A DNA stretch of 24,673 bases from Gyrodactylus bullatarudis. Lineage: Eukaryota; Platyhelminthes; Monogenea; Gyrodactylidea; Gyrodactylidae. The number at the start of each line of letters is the position of its first letter. Within the stretch, counting starts at the first letter, position 1. A program made the translations under genes and the position numbers. This document shows positions 9,345 through 19,018 of the stretch, piece after piece. Location: the NCBI GenBank assembly GCA_012064415.1, contig SSNU01000109.1, positions 1 through 24,673 on the forward strand, read 5' to 3'. Under the pieces are notes generated by a model. The model was given only the letters and a program-made list of their open reading frames with translations. It ran no database searches and was not told where the DNA came from.

Positions 9345-9910
9345 CCATAGATGTATTTTTGAATTTATAATTTTTACATTTTTTCTTTAAGGTATCAAAA
9401 GTTACACTTTTATCGATTCAAGAAAAAATTAATTTTTTTGGGAAAAATTGGAGCTGTATTTTAAATTTCGAGTTGGTGTGATTTTTCAAGATCATCATTA
9501 GACAATAAAAATGGTTATAGAGATTTCAGGAAGCACACCATTTTCGTGCTAAAATCTATACTTTCTATTAATAGATCATTTTTACGGCTTGAAAATTATT
9601 AAATTAGGATGACCCGAGATCAGTTCAAATTGACGGTTCTTTCAAAAATTGAATGGTGATACAGTGCACTGTAATTGGTTTCTTTGTCTAAAGTCGATGC
9701 TGAAAAATAAAGTTTAATGTCTCTCACACAATTCAATTAAAATCAACAAAAATTTTCGAATCAAAGTTAAAAGAATCACGCCAACTCGAAATTTAGAATG
9801 GCTCAAACTTTTTTCCAATCGGTGAACGTGTGACTTTTGATACTGTTTCCAAAAAAATTGAGTCTTTGATGAAAAGAAAGAGATCTTTGTTAGAATCATG
9901 AATTTGCATA
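9345..9910. repeat. Imperfect inverted repeat (arms about 9345-9520 and 9765-9910)
   Basis: The left arm contains AATTTCGAGTTGGTGTGATTTTT (9465-9487) and GGTATCAAAAGTTACAC (9391-9407). The right arm contains their reverse complements in the same nested order: AATCACGCCAACTCGAAATT (9774-9793) and GTGTGACTTTTGATACTG (9828-9845). The arms are diverged and gapped. The arrangement could be a decayed foldback/MITE-like element, or two oppositely oriented copies of the repeat also seen at 6985-7115. Confidence 0.55.
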
Positions 9911-9912
9911 AT

Positions 9913-10209
9913 TTTCAACACAAACCTCCCAAATCTTTTTTATCAAACAAAATTTCACCTTTATTTCGAAAAAATGGATTTCTTTAAGAAATTCCGCATT
10001 TTCAGACTCTAACCAATCAATATCGTTTCTTTGCTCTAAAGTAATAATCCAGTCAGTTTCAACTTCTGAATCCATCATTTTTCATGCAAATTACACTGAT
10101 TCTGGCTCTTTTTATCACCCATACAAAGAACAAGATGATAGTACCTCAACTTATTTTGTTCCTATAAAGGATAAAATATTTGTGCATGATATAACAAGAC
10201 AGTAGTAAA
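9913..10209 (+). other. Open frame without start codon, unidentified
   Basis: A frame of about 98 codons stays open and ends at TAG 10207-10209. Its second half has a protein-like, polar composition, e.g. YTDSGSFYHPYKEQDD then STSTYFVPIKDKIFVHD. There is no ATG at its beginning. It could be a decayed exon or a coding remnant of the retroelement that follows, or chance. I recognise no family. Confidence 0.2.
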
Positions 10210-10280
10210 GTAGAATGTATGATGTAGATTTTTCCAGATCATATTGCGTACTTTTACCATTTGAAGATTAAAATTTACCC

Positions 10281-10757
10281 CCATCCCTACTTGAAATTAA
10301 TGCGAAAGCCATCATCGAGCTGAGTCTTACCAACAACTCTAAGCTTGATACCCCTGAACACATCTCAGGAGTAATCAAAAAGCTTCACCACCGAACTTAC
10401 CAGCTTGTCAAGTTTGTCAAACACCCAAATCACAGATTCCAACTCTATAAAACGTTTATTATTCCCTTACATGAATATGGTACAGTCATTTTCTCCCCAA
10501 TCAATGCTGCGAAAACCACAACTCTAGAGAAAATTCAATATTTAGGCCTCTAGAGCTACAGATCAGCATTCCATATGGCCAACCTTACTGTTCTTTGGCT
10601 CAAACCTACTGCTGCCATCGTCAAACTATACCTACAACACCCTGGCCAGTCTAGATCTCCTTTTCAAACTCGTAATAACTTTCGATTGTTTAGGAATTCA
10701 TGTTGTAACAACAATGTAATTTTGATGAGGGGCCATACAGCAATCAAGCAGGATTGA
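10281..10757 (+). mobile_element. Non-LTR RT C-terminal (thumb) fragment
   Basis: Forward frame: LSLTNNSKLDTPEHISGVIK, then RTYQLVKFVKHPNHRFQLYK, then TFIIPLHEYGTVIFSPINAA, then LEKIQYLGL and a stop at TAG 10552. Past the stop, SYRSAFHMANLTVLWLKP continues in the same frame. This parallels the minus-strand copy at 8116-8560 almost block for block. The in-frame stop and loss of the upstream catalytic palm mark a dead copy in the opposite orientation. Confidence 0.82.
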
Positions 10758-11091
10758 TTAGAAATACAGTAAACATGGTTCCTTGGCTAGAGAATACTCA
10801 TTAAGTTTTTGGTTTTTTCTCATATTCTTCTAAAGCTCAAATTTTCCACTCTAAATTCGAAGACTTTCCTATTCAATCTTCCTTCCCCATACTTTACCAA
10901 ACGCCATAACAAATTTATCCTCAACCTCCAAAAACTAAAACTCAGATTCATATTTTTTGTACTAATCTGCATTCTCAGAATAATATAAATAAATTTTCTA
11001 TCTACGGTAGCATGGGAATTGCTTCTATTCTTGAGATTTATTCCCGGCACTCAATGATTCATAAAAAAGTATAATATGATTTAACAAATAA
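10758..11091. other. Gene-free stretch, possible element 3' tail
   Basis: No intact coding frame. The first part may be the decayed 3' end of the preceding RT fragment; the rest is the downstream flank of CTH. Confidence 0.35.
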
Positions 11092-11097
11092 TTTATT
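11092..11097 (-). terminator. Polyadenylation signal AATAAA for CTH
   Basis: A minus-strand AATAAA lies 49 bp downstream of the CTH stop codon, a typical distance. Confidence 0.55.
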
Positions 11098-11145
11098 TTA
11101 GTTAAAATTAAAACCAGAGTCGAAGTATCTAAAACTTGAAAAAAA

Positions 11146-12467
11146 TCACAATGAATCTAGGGCTTGTTCAATGTCCTTAACTAGATCTTTAACGTCTTCA
11201 CAACCAATTGACATCCTTATGAAATTTTCATGAATTCCCAATAACTTTTTATTCTCTTGGGTTATTCCAGCATGGGTCATTTGAGCACTAAAAGTTTAAA
11301 CTTCTCTTCAACTTACGGTATTTCCACCAACGATTCAAAACCTCCTAAACTTTCAGCGAGGCAAAATATTTTGAGGTTCTGGACAAACTTTGTGGCTTTT
11401 TCTGCATCTCCCTGAATGTACAGGGCAAGCATTCCAGAGTTACCTCTAGTTTGACTCTTTTGAACTTGGTATTGAGGATGAGATGGGAGACCTTAGAGTT
11501 TTTATTAGATTGGTGTCTTACCTGGGTAAATTAGTTTTTCAACTTTTGGATGATTTTCAAAATACTTTGCAACAGTTAAAGAATTTTCATAGTGCTTCAT
11601 CATTCTTACTGCCAAAGTTCTTACTCCTCTAAGAGCCAGATAACAATCGAATGGAGAAGGTACAGCACCAAAAGCCATTTGAGCAAATTTTAATTTTTTA
11701 ACAATTTCTTGATCATCTCTAACAATTGCACATCCCATCACGACATCACTGTGCCCATTGATATATTTTGTTATGGAGTGAACGACAATATCAGCTCCAC
11801 TATCAAAGGGACGTTGAAAATAAGGACTCATAAAAGTATTATCTACGGCCACAATGCAATCAGGATTTATAGCTTTCACAGTAGAAACTATCCTGGCAAT
11901 ATCTACAACTTTCATCATAGGATTTGTGGGTGTTTCAATCCAGATCATTCTGGTATTATTCTTGATGGATTTCTCTACTAAACTTACATCACTCAAGTCA
12001 ACAGAGTCGAATTTCAAATTTTTCTCCTTTACTAAAGTTTTGATTAGGCGAATTGTTCCACCGTAAACATCATCCATGACTAGAAGATGACCATCAGAAT
12101 CCAGTAAGCTCATAACTGAGTTTATAGCTGCGAGACCAGAACTAAAGCAAATAGTGTCGAGTCCGTTTTCAATTTTTGTCAAACAGTTTTCAAAGGCTTC
12201 TCGTGTGAAATTATTAGCTCTTGAGTAATCATACTATATCTAATAACACAATTTTCTTACCTTGTAAACACTAGGGGTCATTTGTTGAAATGTTGTTGAT
12301 AAAGAAATTGGGCAGATAACTGGACAACCAAGATCTTCAGTTTCAGTGCTTTTGAATCCAGAATGAGTTACTAAAGTATCTATATTCTCGAAAGGCACAA
12401 AGTCTTCTTTTATAAAAGATTTTGCTTCGTTTTGAGTATTCTGAAATAATATTTCGTCGAAAGTCAT
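11146..12467 (-). CDS. CTH: Cystathionine gamma-lyase (Cys/Met metabolism PLP enzyme), 4 exons
   Basis: This is a cytosolic PLP enzyme of reverse transsulfuration. It cleaves cystathionine to cysteine, 2-oxobutyrate and ammonia, and can also make H2S. Exons in transcript order are 12467-12261, 12233-11522, 11491-11317 and 11287-11146. They join to 411 residues (human 405). Seen: YDYSRANNFTREAFENCL (the Y-x-Y-S-R-x-x-N-P/F-T-R block), FSSGLAAI, DDVYGGTIRL, IWIETPTNPMM, VAVDNTFMSPY and HSITKYINGHSDVVMG, whose Lys (about residue 225) is the Schiff-base lysine. Also seen: SLGGFESLVEIPAQMTH and IRMSIGCEDVKDL at the C-terminus. The introns are 27, 30 and 29 nt. Cystathionine beta-lyase or gamma-synthase cannot be strictly excluded, but in an animal the SLGG-x-ES-L and length fit CTH. 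It shares a 132-bp divergent promoter region with the LENG8-like gene. Confidence 0.95.
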
Positions 12468-12599
12468 CCTTTGAATTTAACAAGTTACAAGTTAGATTGA
12501 AATATTTTAATTTACCTCTACTATTTAATTGAAACATTTTAACATTACATTTTTTGTTCTTTCTTAGTTGTGTTTTAATTTTCTTAATAGTTTGAAAAA
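12468..12599. promoter_or_regulatory. Divergent promoter region, CTH / LENG8-like
   Basis: 132 bp lie between two start codons pointing away from each other. The region is AT-rich with no clear TATA pair. Both 5' UTRs must be short. Confidence 0.45.
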
Positions 12600-14598
12600 A
12601 TGGCAAATCAATATACAAACAACTCAGAATACTGCTATACATACTATCCACACAATAATAGCCAAGGGAATTCAATGGTTCCTAATCAAAATATTCATTA
12701 TCAATCTAATCTAGTTAAAGAAAATATGCAAGTAGATTACAATACAACTAATCCAACTGTACATAATCCCTATTCTATATATTATTCAAACCCTGGTTAG
12801 TTATTTTATCTGATTTATTAAAAGGTCAATATAATGCGTATAATGCGGTTATAGCTGCACAACTTCCTGCTCAAATACCTATTCATGTCCCAGTCAATGT
12901 AGATCCTGTTGAAAAAATGTCTTCCATTGCTGGCAGTGAAGGAAAATGGACTACTGAACTTAAGGATTACGTCAGACGAGCATATGACGATATGAACGAC
13001 GACGAAGAACGAAATCAAATGGAAAGAATTTTGAAGCAAAAATTGGAGTATATTTTCAGTAACAATATTGTTTTGGATTGGTCTAACGAGCCTATTCCAA
13101 AAATTCCTATCAGAACATTTAAGAATCAATCAACTATAAGGTAAAATAATTTAATTAAATTTGAAAGTCCTTTGAGACCATCCTTTGTTATGCCGCGAGC
13201 TCGAGGTCGAGGCCTTCAAACAGGTTTAATAACAAAGCAAAATATATTCTCAAGATTGAATTCACCTAGAAATCCAGGTCCTCTACCGAGTTCTCAAACA
13301 AATCAAAAATCTGATTCAGATATGAGTTGTTCTGATGATGAAGGAGGTTCTGTTCCATTTCCTGCTTGCTCGGCTGGAAATCCTAAAAAGCAAAAGTAAT
13401 TTTTCTTAATTTAACCACCTTATTTCTTTAGGAAAAATAACAAAGAATCCAACAAAAGTAACTCAAGTATTAGTAATATGGGTAAAGGAAAATTCAACTC
13501 AATCAATCTTGGCGACTCTGGCACTGATAAACGCAGTAATTTGCGTGCTGATAGATTCAGACAGCACCTGAAAGAAGACACGCAAATTTCATCAGGCTTC
13601 ATTGCCAAGTCTACCTCAACTTTATTGTCAAGTCAGGATAATGATGAACTCTCATCCCTTAATTTTAATCACATTCGTATTGTTGGAACAATGTCAGAAT
13701 TGGAAAAACCCTACCTTAGACTCACTCGAGTAAATTAACATTGACTTTTTATATTTCAGGCCCCTGAACCTCATGAAGTTCGTCCTTTGAATATTTTGAA
13801 AATCTCTCTTGATCATCTAAATAAGAAGTGGAAAGATACAGGAGATTATAAATTTATTTGTGAACAATTTAAATCCCTTCGACAAGATTTAACTGTTTGT
13901 TTGATAAATTTATTGAAAACTAATCTAGGTTCAATGCATAGAAGAGGAATTTACTGCTCTTGTCTATGAAACCCATTGCGATGTGGCTCTTGAAGTAGGT
14001 GACTTTGAGGAATTCCATCAATGTCAAAGTCAACTCATGCGTCTGCATAGATATGGATTTGGGAAGCAACGAGAACTTGAATTCACTGCTTATCGTCTAC
14101 TTTATTACATATTTACTTTAGATTATTTAGGTATGAGTATGATTTTGGCCAGCCTGAAAAAGTCGCATCGTGAAAATCATATGATTAGCTATAGCCTCTC
14201 TATTCGTAGGGCTTGGGCTGATGGGAATTATCAGAGATTCTTCAAACTCTTATCTAGTGATGATACCCCCGGGAAATGTAATCTAGTCATTAAATGGTCC
14301 TTGGAAAGGGAACGAAGAGAGACCGCTAAAAAGATATTTCAAGTGTACGTTCATCCATATTATTTATCAATTCAATTAAATTGAGCTCATTCTCCCTTTT
14401 TTCTTTTCCAGGTATCGTCCATCCATCGGGCTCAAGTTTATTTCTCGCTCCCTTGGCTTCTACAAGTTTGAGCATAACAAATCTCCTGAAGAGCAGTGCA
14501 CTGACTATCTTAAAGAAACTTTTGGTCTTGACGAATCTCTCCTTGCTGATCATGAGAAGCTCGATTGTAAATTAATTTGGACTGCTATTACAGAATAA
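12600..14598 (+). CDS. LENG8: LENG8-like SAC3/GANP-domain protein, 7 exons
   Basis: This is a homolog of leukocyte receptor cluster member 8, a nuclear SAC3/GANP-family protein linked to mRNA processing and export complexes. Exons 12600-12795, 12825-13140, 13168-13395, 13432-13729, 13760-13894, 13929-14344 and 14412-14598 join to 591 residues. The N-terminus is Asn/Tyr/Gln-rich and disordered. Then comes a LENG8-specific block, WTTELKDYVRRAYDD. A low-complexity basic stretch follows (PRARGRG; KKNNKESNKSNSS). The SAC3/GANP domain occupies about residues 320-591: RIVGTMSELEKPYLRLT, FICEQFKSLRQDLTVQ, ALVYETHCDVALE, FEEFHQCQSQL, FTAYRLLYYIF and RRAWADGNYQRFFKL. Introns are 29, 27, 36, 30, 34 and 67 nt, all GT-AG. 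The protein is shorter than vertebrate LENG8 (about 800), mainly in the disordered N-terminal part. PolyA signal AATAAA is at 14699. Confidence 0.93.
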
Positions 14599-14698
14599 CT
14601 GGTATCGAAAATTTGATATATTTTTGTGTATAATAATTTCAGAAAATTGACTTCCTTCCCATTATTTCCTTTCATACTGTGTGAATCGAAATTTTTTC

Positions 14699-14704
14699 AA
14701 TAAA
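14699..14704 (+). terminator. Polyadenylation signal AATAAA for the LENG8-like gene
   Basis: AATAAA lies about 100 bp after the stop codon, the first canonical hexamer downstream. Confidence 0.5.
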
Positions 14705-15020
14705 ATTTATATCCTATTACAGTACGAAGCATTGAAACCCTTCATTATACTCTACGCATTTGATAATATGGAGGAATAGTTTAATTTAGCGAGAATCCAA
14801 AGTAATCTCAATAAAATTTATTTTGTGATGCTAAAAAATTTGTACTCTACACAACTACTTTAGAGTATGTCTATAAAATCTTTTTTATTTTTAAAGAAGT
14901 CAACTAAAACTTTAAGTCTAAAAGGCTGACTTATTTCATTTTCCATAGCTGAATTTTAATTTAGAGAAATTAGGCTTGAAGAAGGGATTTTATTCTCTAT
15001 TCTGATAAGTGTTTACGTAG
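14705..15020. other. Gene-free stretch before the Penelope element
   Basis: AT-rich, with no coding frame. If the Penelope element was once full length, its N-terminal RT part should lie here, but I cannot recognise it, so the copy is probably 5'-truncated. Confidence 0.35.
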
Positions 15021-15759
15021 ATCGGTTTTGAGCTGGGCCACCCAAGTCATAATTAATGAAGGAAGAATTCAATTTACCATCCAATTGGGTCAAGAAATTA
15101 CTTCTTTTATGTTGCAAAAATGTGGTTTCAATAGAATAATGTACGTTCAGAAAGATGGTGTCGCAATGGGATCCCCACTCGGTCCCTTGTTAGCTGATGT
15201 TTTTCTTGCCAAACTTAAAATATCAACCCTCAAGTAAAGAGAAGTTTAGCCATTTCTATCGTCACATGGACGACACATTTATTATAGCTGATAACAGAAC
15301 AAATTTTAATGATAACTAGAGTTCAACCAACCCCATCCTGACATAAAGTTTGCTATGGAGAAAGAGAATGATGAAAAAATCCACTCTTTAGACGTAATGC
15401 TTTCGAGGAGAAACGATGGTACGCTGTAGTAAGATCGGTTTACAGAAAGAATACATTTACAGGACGCCTTCTGAACTTAAACTATTTTGTTCCAATGAAT
15501 CGGAAACGAGGTTTAATATCTTCCCTAGCCAAAAGAGTGAGACGAATTGTATCCGAGGAAGTTTGGCAAAGTGAACTGGAAAAACTTATATGTATGTATC
15601 TTCTTAGCAAACGACTACCCTACGTCACTGGATTTAGAGAATTTTCTCATAGAATATATAATAGTTTTAATTCTAGGGATGTTAACAAAAGGATTTAATT
15701 TCAAGTCAGATGACTTACTGAAACCTAGATTCAAAGTTAAGGAGAAAATTTCTCTAGGA

Positions 15760-16017
15760 AGTAGAAGCGATTCCATGAGGGTTGCAGGGATACCAGATGG
15801 GACATAATTTGCATTTATCTCTCTTGATATAGAGCTCCATGGCCTCAAGAGAATATTTAAGAAGCGAGAAGTTATGATTTAAGCATTATTAATTCTAAAG
15901 ATCGTCGGCATATATTAAGAGGACACCCTCAATATCCTCAGAGAGCTGAATATCAGCGAAGCAAAGACTAAAAAGAAGAAGGCCAATAGTAGAACCTTGG
16001 GGTAAAAGAGATGACCG
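15760..16017 (-). mobile_element. Antisense RT palm fragment lying inside the Penelope element
   Basis: The minus strand reads SSLLPQGSTIGLLLFSLCFA, then DIEGVLLIYADDL, a stop, and SLEAMELYIKRDKCKLC in the same frame. LPQGS-x-x-G-x-LLF and YADDL are the two catalytic palm blocks of LINE-type RTs, and neither belongs to the plus-strand PLE frame. It sits where the PLE linker between the RT and 'LPFKGD' region should be, so it is most simply a nested insertion. Whether it is the same LINE family as the other fragments is unknown, since those lack this segment. Confidence 0.75.
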
Positions 16018-16620
16018 ATGGCCAAGCTGTACTCAAGTTACCCTTCAAAGGAGATCTTGCAATCGCAGCCTTCCAAAAGAAGATTACAACTGCCTTCAAT
16101 GAAGCTTATTCTCATGCTTTACTTAGGACTGTTTACTAAACCAATGATGCTCAACAATTTCTCGAAAGACTCAATAGATGACTCAAAGCAGACTCATCTA
16201 GTATACAGATTCAAACTTCAATGTGATGCAGTTTACATAGGACAAACCGCTAGGAGGCTAGAAGACAGAGTGGACGTGCACCTCCACAAAGGGTAGACCG
16301 CTTTTAGAGATCACTTAAGAACATGCAAAGCCAATGTTTCCCCTAATAACTTTGAAACAACGTCAGCATGTTAAAAGGCATTGAAGCTTATTTAATTAAT
16401 CAAGAAAAGCCAAATCTCTGTGTACAAAAAAACCACATTAAACCAATGAATCTTCCAAAGCCAAAGCCAAACGTATTATTTGTCTCCCAACCCCCTCAAG
16501 GAAACCCCCGAAAAGTCAAGTCAACCCTGGTAACAGAGATGGGCCAATCAAAATTGTAATAACAATGAACCAATGATTGTATAATTCCTATTTTGCAAAT
16601 TTGTACTTATATGGCATGTA

Positions 16621-16662
16621 TCACACTGATGAGTATGCCCGAAATAAAGGCCTTATTTGTGA
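16621..16662 (+). ncRNA. Type I hammerhead ribozyme at the 3' end of the Penelope element
   Basis: All conserved core parts occur in order. Stem I strand TCACA is 16621-16625 and CTGATGA is 16626-16632. A short stem/loop II, G33...C40, is 16633-16640. GAA is 16641-16643. Stem III is A44-T-A-A47 pairing with T53-T-A-T56 around loop AGGCC. The cleavage nucleotide is T at 16657, and stem I strand TGTGA (16658-16662) pairs perfectly with 16621-16625. This is a self-cleaving RNA, with the predicted cut between 16657 and 16658. Minimal type I hammerheads are known features of Penelope-like elements, and this one lies 60 bp past the last PLE coding remnant. In this copy stem II has only one canonical pair, so activity may be weak. 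Confidence 0.8.
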
Positions 16663-17880
16663 AATAACTGGCATCATCTTCTTCTTTCATTGATGATTTT
16701 ATTCATTATAACTATTCATAATAATTATATAACTTGCTAAAGTTCTTTTTCAATCTTTGATAAGTATCAATTATAATTGAAATCAGCACAAAATTTTATT
16801 CCAGAAGTTAAACCTGATCAAGATCTTATAAAAAAATTTTCCAAATCACTACCCGTGTTATTATTTTAGCTTCATTTTTTTATAAAAAATACACTATTTG
16901 TATGAATAAAAATCGATGAACAAGAAACACTGCCAACTTGATAATTATTTTGAAGAAAATATACATTATCTGTTAAAGTCATAATGCACAGAAAAAGTTT
17001 ACAAATCATGGGATATTTCTATTTCTGAAATCCATAGAATGTACCTCTTTTATATCCTGGAATACAGTAGAACAGACTTTGTTTCAAAACACCATCTTTA
17101 TTGGGATTAATAAATACTTCTATTTATTAAATAGGAATTGAAAAAATGCCTGAATATTACGCTCGAATGAATTGATCAGTTGAGCGTACATTATTTGACC
17201 TTTAAATCTCCTATCTGTAATGTCTACTAACTCAGTCCTGCTAGTCTGATCACCAGTTGTAAAGGTGTTTTGAATTTTTCAAAATTCTTGAAAAATATTT
17301 CTACCTATTTAGTAAAGACCAAACAATTCCTAATTTATTTTCATTTTTAAACAGTTCATAGATTTCGAATTATATCGTTATAAAAATAGCAAATATTTTT
17401 AAATGGTATAAATTGTATTGTAATGTATTAATAATAAGAAGCTTTTAATCTAAGTCTTATTCAATTTTACCTTAAAACCTTAGCATTCCTACAGGTCGAA
17501 ATCGAGAAAAGATCATTTAAAACTGAATTAAATCTAAATCAATCAGAGATCCTGTGAATGTTCATTTTAAGCCTTAAAGTCACATATCATTTTATTGATC
17601 TAAGCATCAGAAAATACTTCTTTTACCACCCATTCGATAGGAAATCTATTAATCTTCTGGAATAAACAATGATCTCAGCTCTCTCTCGTCAAACACGTGC
17701 TATACTAATTCAAATAAAGTTAATTTTTGGTTAAAACGTTTTTTGTAAACCTATTCTCGAAGATAATAGATAGAATGTAAGAATAAGCACAAGAATTTAA
17801 ATACGCAATCGTCTTAACTCACTTGAAGCTTCAAATTTTTTCAAATAAATTAAGGGAACAAGACAAAAATAAGCGTATTT
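16663..17880. other. Gene-free stretch
   Basis: AT-rich DNA with no coding frame recognised. A small hairpin, ACGCTC...GAGCGT, occurs at about 17160-17188. Nothing else stands out. Confidence 0.4.
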
Positions 17881-17884
17881 TTTC

Positions 17885-18008
17885 AGAAGGAAAAATATAT
17901 TTAAATGTAGTATGAAATATAAAAAAAAATAAAAGATCTGGTTTGATTTGGGCAATTGAAATGATAAAATCTGAGTTCATAGAGTAAATATACAAATAAG
18001 AAATAAAT
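17885..18008 (+). repeat. Interspersed repeat, copy 1 (direct copy at 24545-24673)
   Basis: From ATATTTAAATGTA through GCATGAAATATAAA-like sequence, ATCTGGTTTGATTTGGGCAA and AAAATCTGAGTTCATAGAG, this stretch matches 24545-24670 in the same orientation with small indels and substitutions. It has no coding content. Confidence 0.7.
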
Positions 18009-18370
18009 CAGCCTTTCGAGTAAATTCTCTAGATCATTCTGGAAAACTTAATGTTGGTTGGAGTACAGAAGACTCTTGGAATAGTCTAATTTAGACCTGA
18101 AGTATTATTTGGGTTCATGAATTATTCCCTTTCTTTTTAATCTATCGTAAATGATCATATTTGTGTAGAATCAGTTTTATGCACGAATAATTATAATTTA
18201 TGGTGGCAATTCAAATCATGAAAGATAATTTCTGTGATTTCTTAGTAACACAAAGACATATCCTGCAAAATTTATATCTCTGGCTTAACGTCAAAGAGAT
18301 GAGGAAATCAAAACCGTTTTCATGAAATTAAATTTCAAATGTGATGGCTTTAGCAGTCAGAAGAAAATAC
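18009..18370. other. Gene-free stretch
   Basis: No coding frame or RNA gene seen. The end of the stretch may contain further decayed Penelope sequence leading into the GIY-YIG scrap. Confidence 0.35.
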
Positions 18371-18374
18371 TCTC

Positions 18375-18449
18375 TTAATTTATAAGTTTCAATGTGACTG
18401 TGGTTCAACTTATCTTGGAAGGACAATTAGAAAACTAAGGACTAAGTGA
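18375..18449 (+). mobile_element. Second Penelope-like GIY-YIG endonuclease scrap
   Basis: The frame reads LIYKFQCDCGSTYLGRTIRK followed by LRTK and a stop. Its Cys pair (C-D-C) and Y-x-G-R-T-x-R match the GIY-YIG start of Penelope elements and parallel the copy at 16203-16265. Only about 25 codons remain. Eighteen bases further on, the TA-flanked inverted-repeat element begins. Confidence 0.65.
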
Positions 18450-18468
18450 TGACAGCACTGATCTGTTA

Positions 18469-19018
18469 CTTTTTTGAAAAATGCCGGGACACACCGGAAT
18501 ATTTTTGAAAAATGAATTTGTTCAATTTTCTTCTAAATCTCTATCTTGATGTAAGTTTGCTTAGTTTTTGTCTTGATATCGTGTTGCCAAGATTTCTCAA
18601 TTCAAGGGATTACGAAAAAAACATAAGAAAAAGTGATCCAAATTGTGATCCAACGAATTGTTCACAAAATTTTTTCTGCCTCAGATCTGGATCTCTTTTT
18701 CTTTGGCCGTCCTCGTTGAGAGATCTTGTCTTTACCTATCAAATCTGTTTCCGCGAGTTTATTTATGTCGCAGTAGATCAATTCATTGCCGTACATTTAT
18801 CAAGATCCTGTTTGATATCCTCAACATTTCGATATGTCGAACCGATATGTAGGTTGTTCATTGTGTTTATGACAATATTGATGTTATTGAGAAATCTTGG
18901 CAACACGATATCAAGACAAAAACTAAGCAAACTTACATCAAGATCGAGATTTAGAAGAAAATTGAACAAATTCATTTTTCAAAAATATTCCGGTGTGTCC
19001 CGGCATTTTTCAAAAAAG
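18469..19018. mobile_element. 550-bp inverted-repeat (MITE-like) element with TA target duplication
   Basis: Terminal inverted repeats of about 125 bp (18469-18600 and 18889-19018) are nearly perfect. The left end begins CTTTTTTGAAAAATGCCGGG and the right end finishes CCCGGCATTTTTCAAAAAAG. The dinucleotide TA flanks both sides (18467-18468 and 19019-19020), as expected for a Tc1/mariner-type target site. The arms differ by only a few bases (e.g. CTCTATCTTG vs CTCGATCTTG), which suggests relatively recent activity. Long frames on both strands are by-products of the inverted arms. The 290-bp middle has, on the minus strand, a short frame with GRPKKKRSRSEAEK, an AT-hook/NLS-like patch, but no transposase catalytic motif. 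Confidence 0.85.

Larger units (their letters stand above)
15028..16662 (+). mobile_element. Penelope-like retroelement (RT + GIY-YIG endonuclease), degenerate, 5'-truncated
   Basis: In the forward frames the sequence carries, in order, VQKDGVAMGSPLGPLLADVF (15150-15210, the characteristic PLE RT motif), FYRHMDDTFIIADN (15253-15294, catalytic DD), PDIKFAMEKENDEKIHSLDV (15338-15397) and RKNTFTGRLLNLNYFVPMNR (15446-15505) with KRGLISSLAKRVRRI. After an interruption come LPFKGDLAIAAFQKK (about 16035-16080), then YRFKLQCDAVYIGQTARRLE (16203-16262), the GIY-YIG nuclease start. AYLINQEKPNLC follows near 16390. Several frameshifts and stops occur. An antisense RT segment lies between about 15760 and 16020. 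PLEs insert through the GIY-YIG nuclease and prime near telomeres or other sites. A hammerhead ribozyme fold closes the 3' end (16621-16662). Confidence 0.9.

Noticed and set aside
12343..12675. 110-codon minus-strand frame across the CTH/LENG8 promoter
   Set aside because: It overlaps CTH exon 1 in another frame, spans the intergenic space and matches no family.
13342..13352. CTGATGA in LENG8 as a possible second hammerhead core
   Set aside because: It lies in coding sequence with no GAAA box or pairing stems at the right distances.
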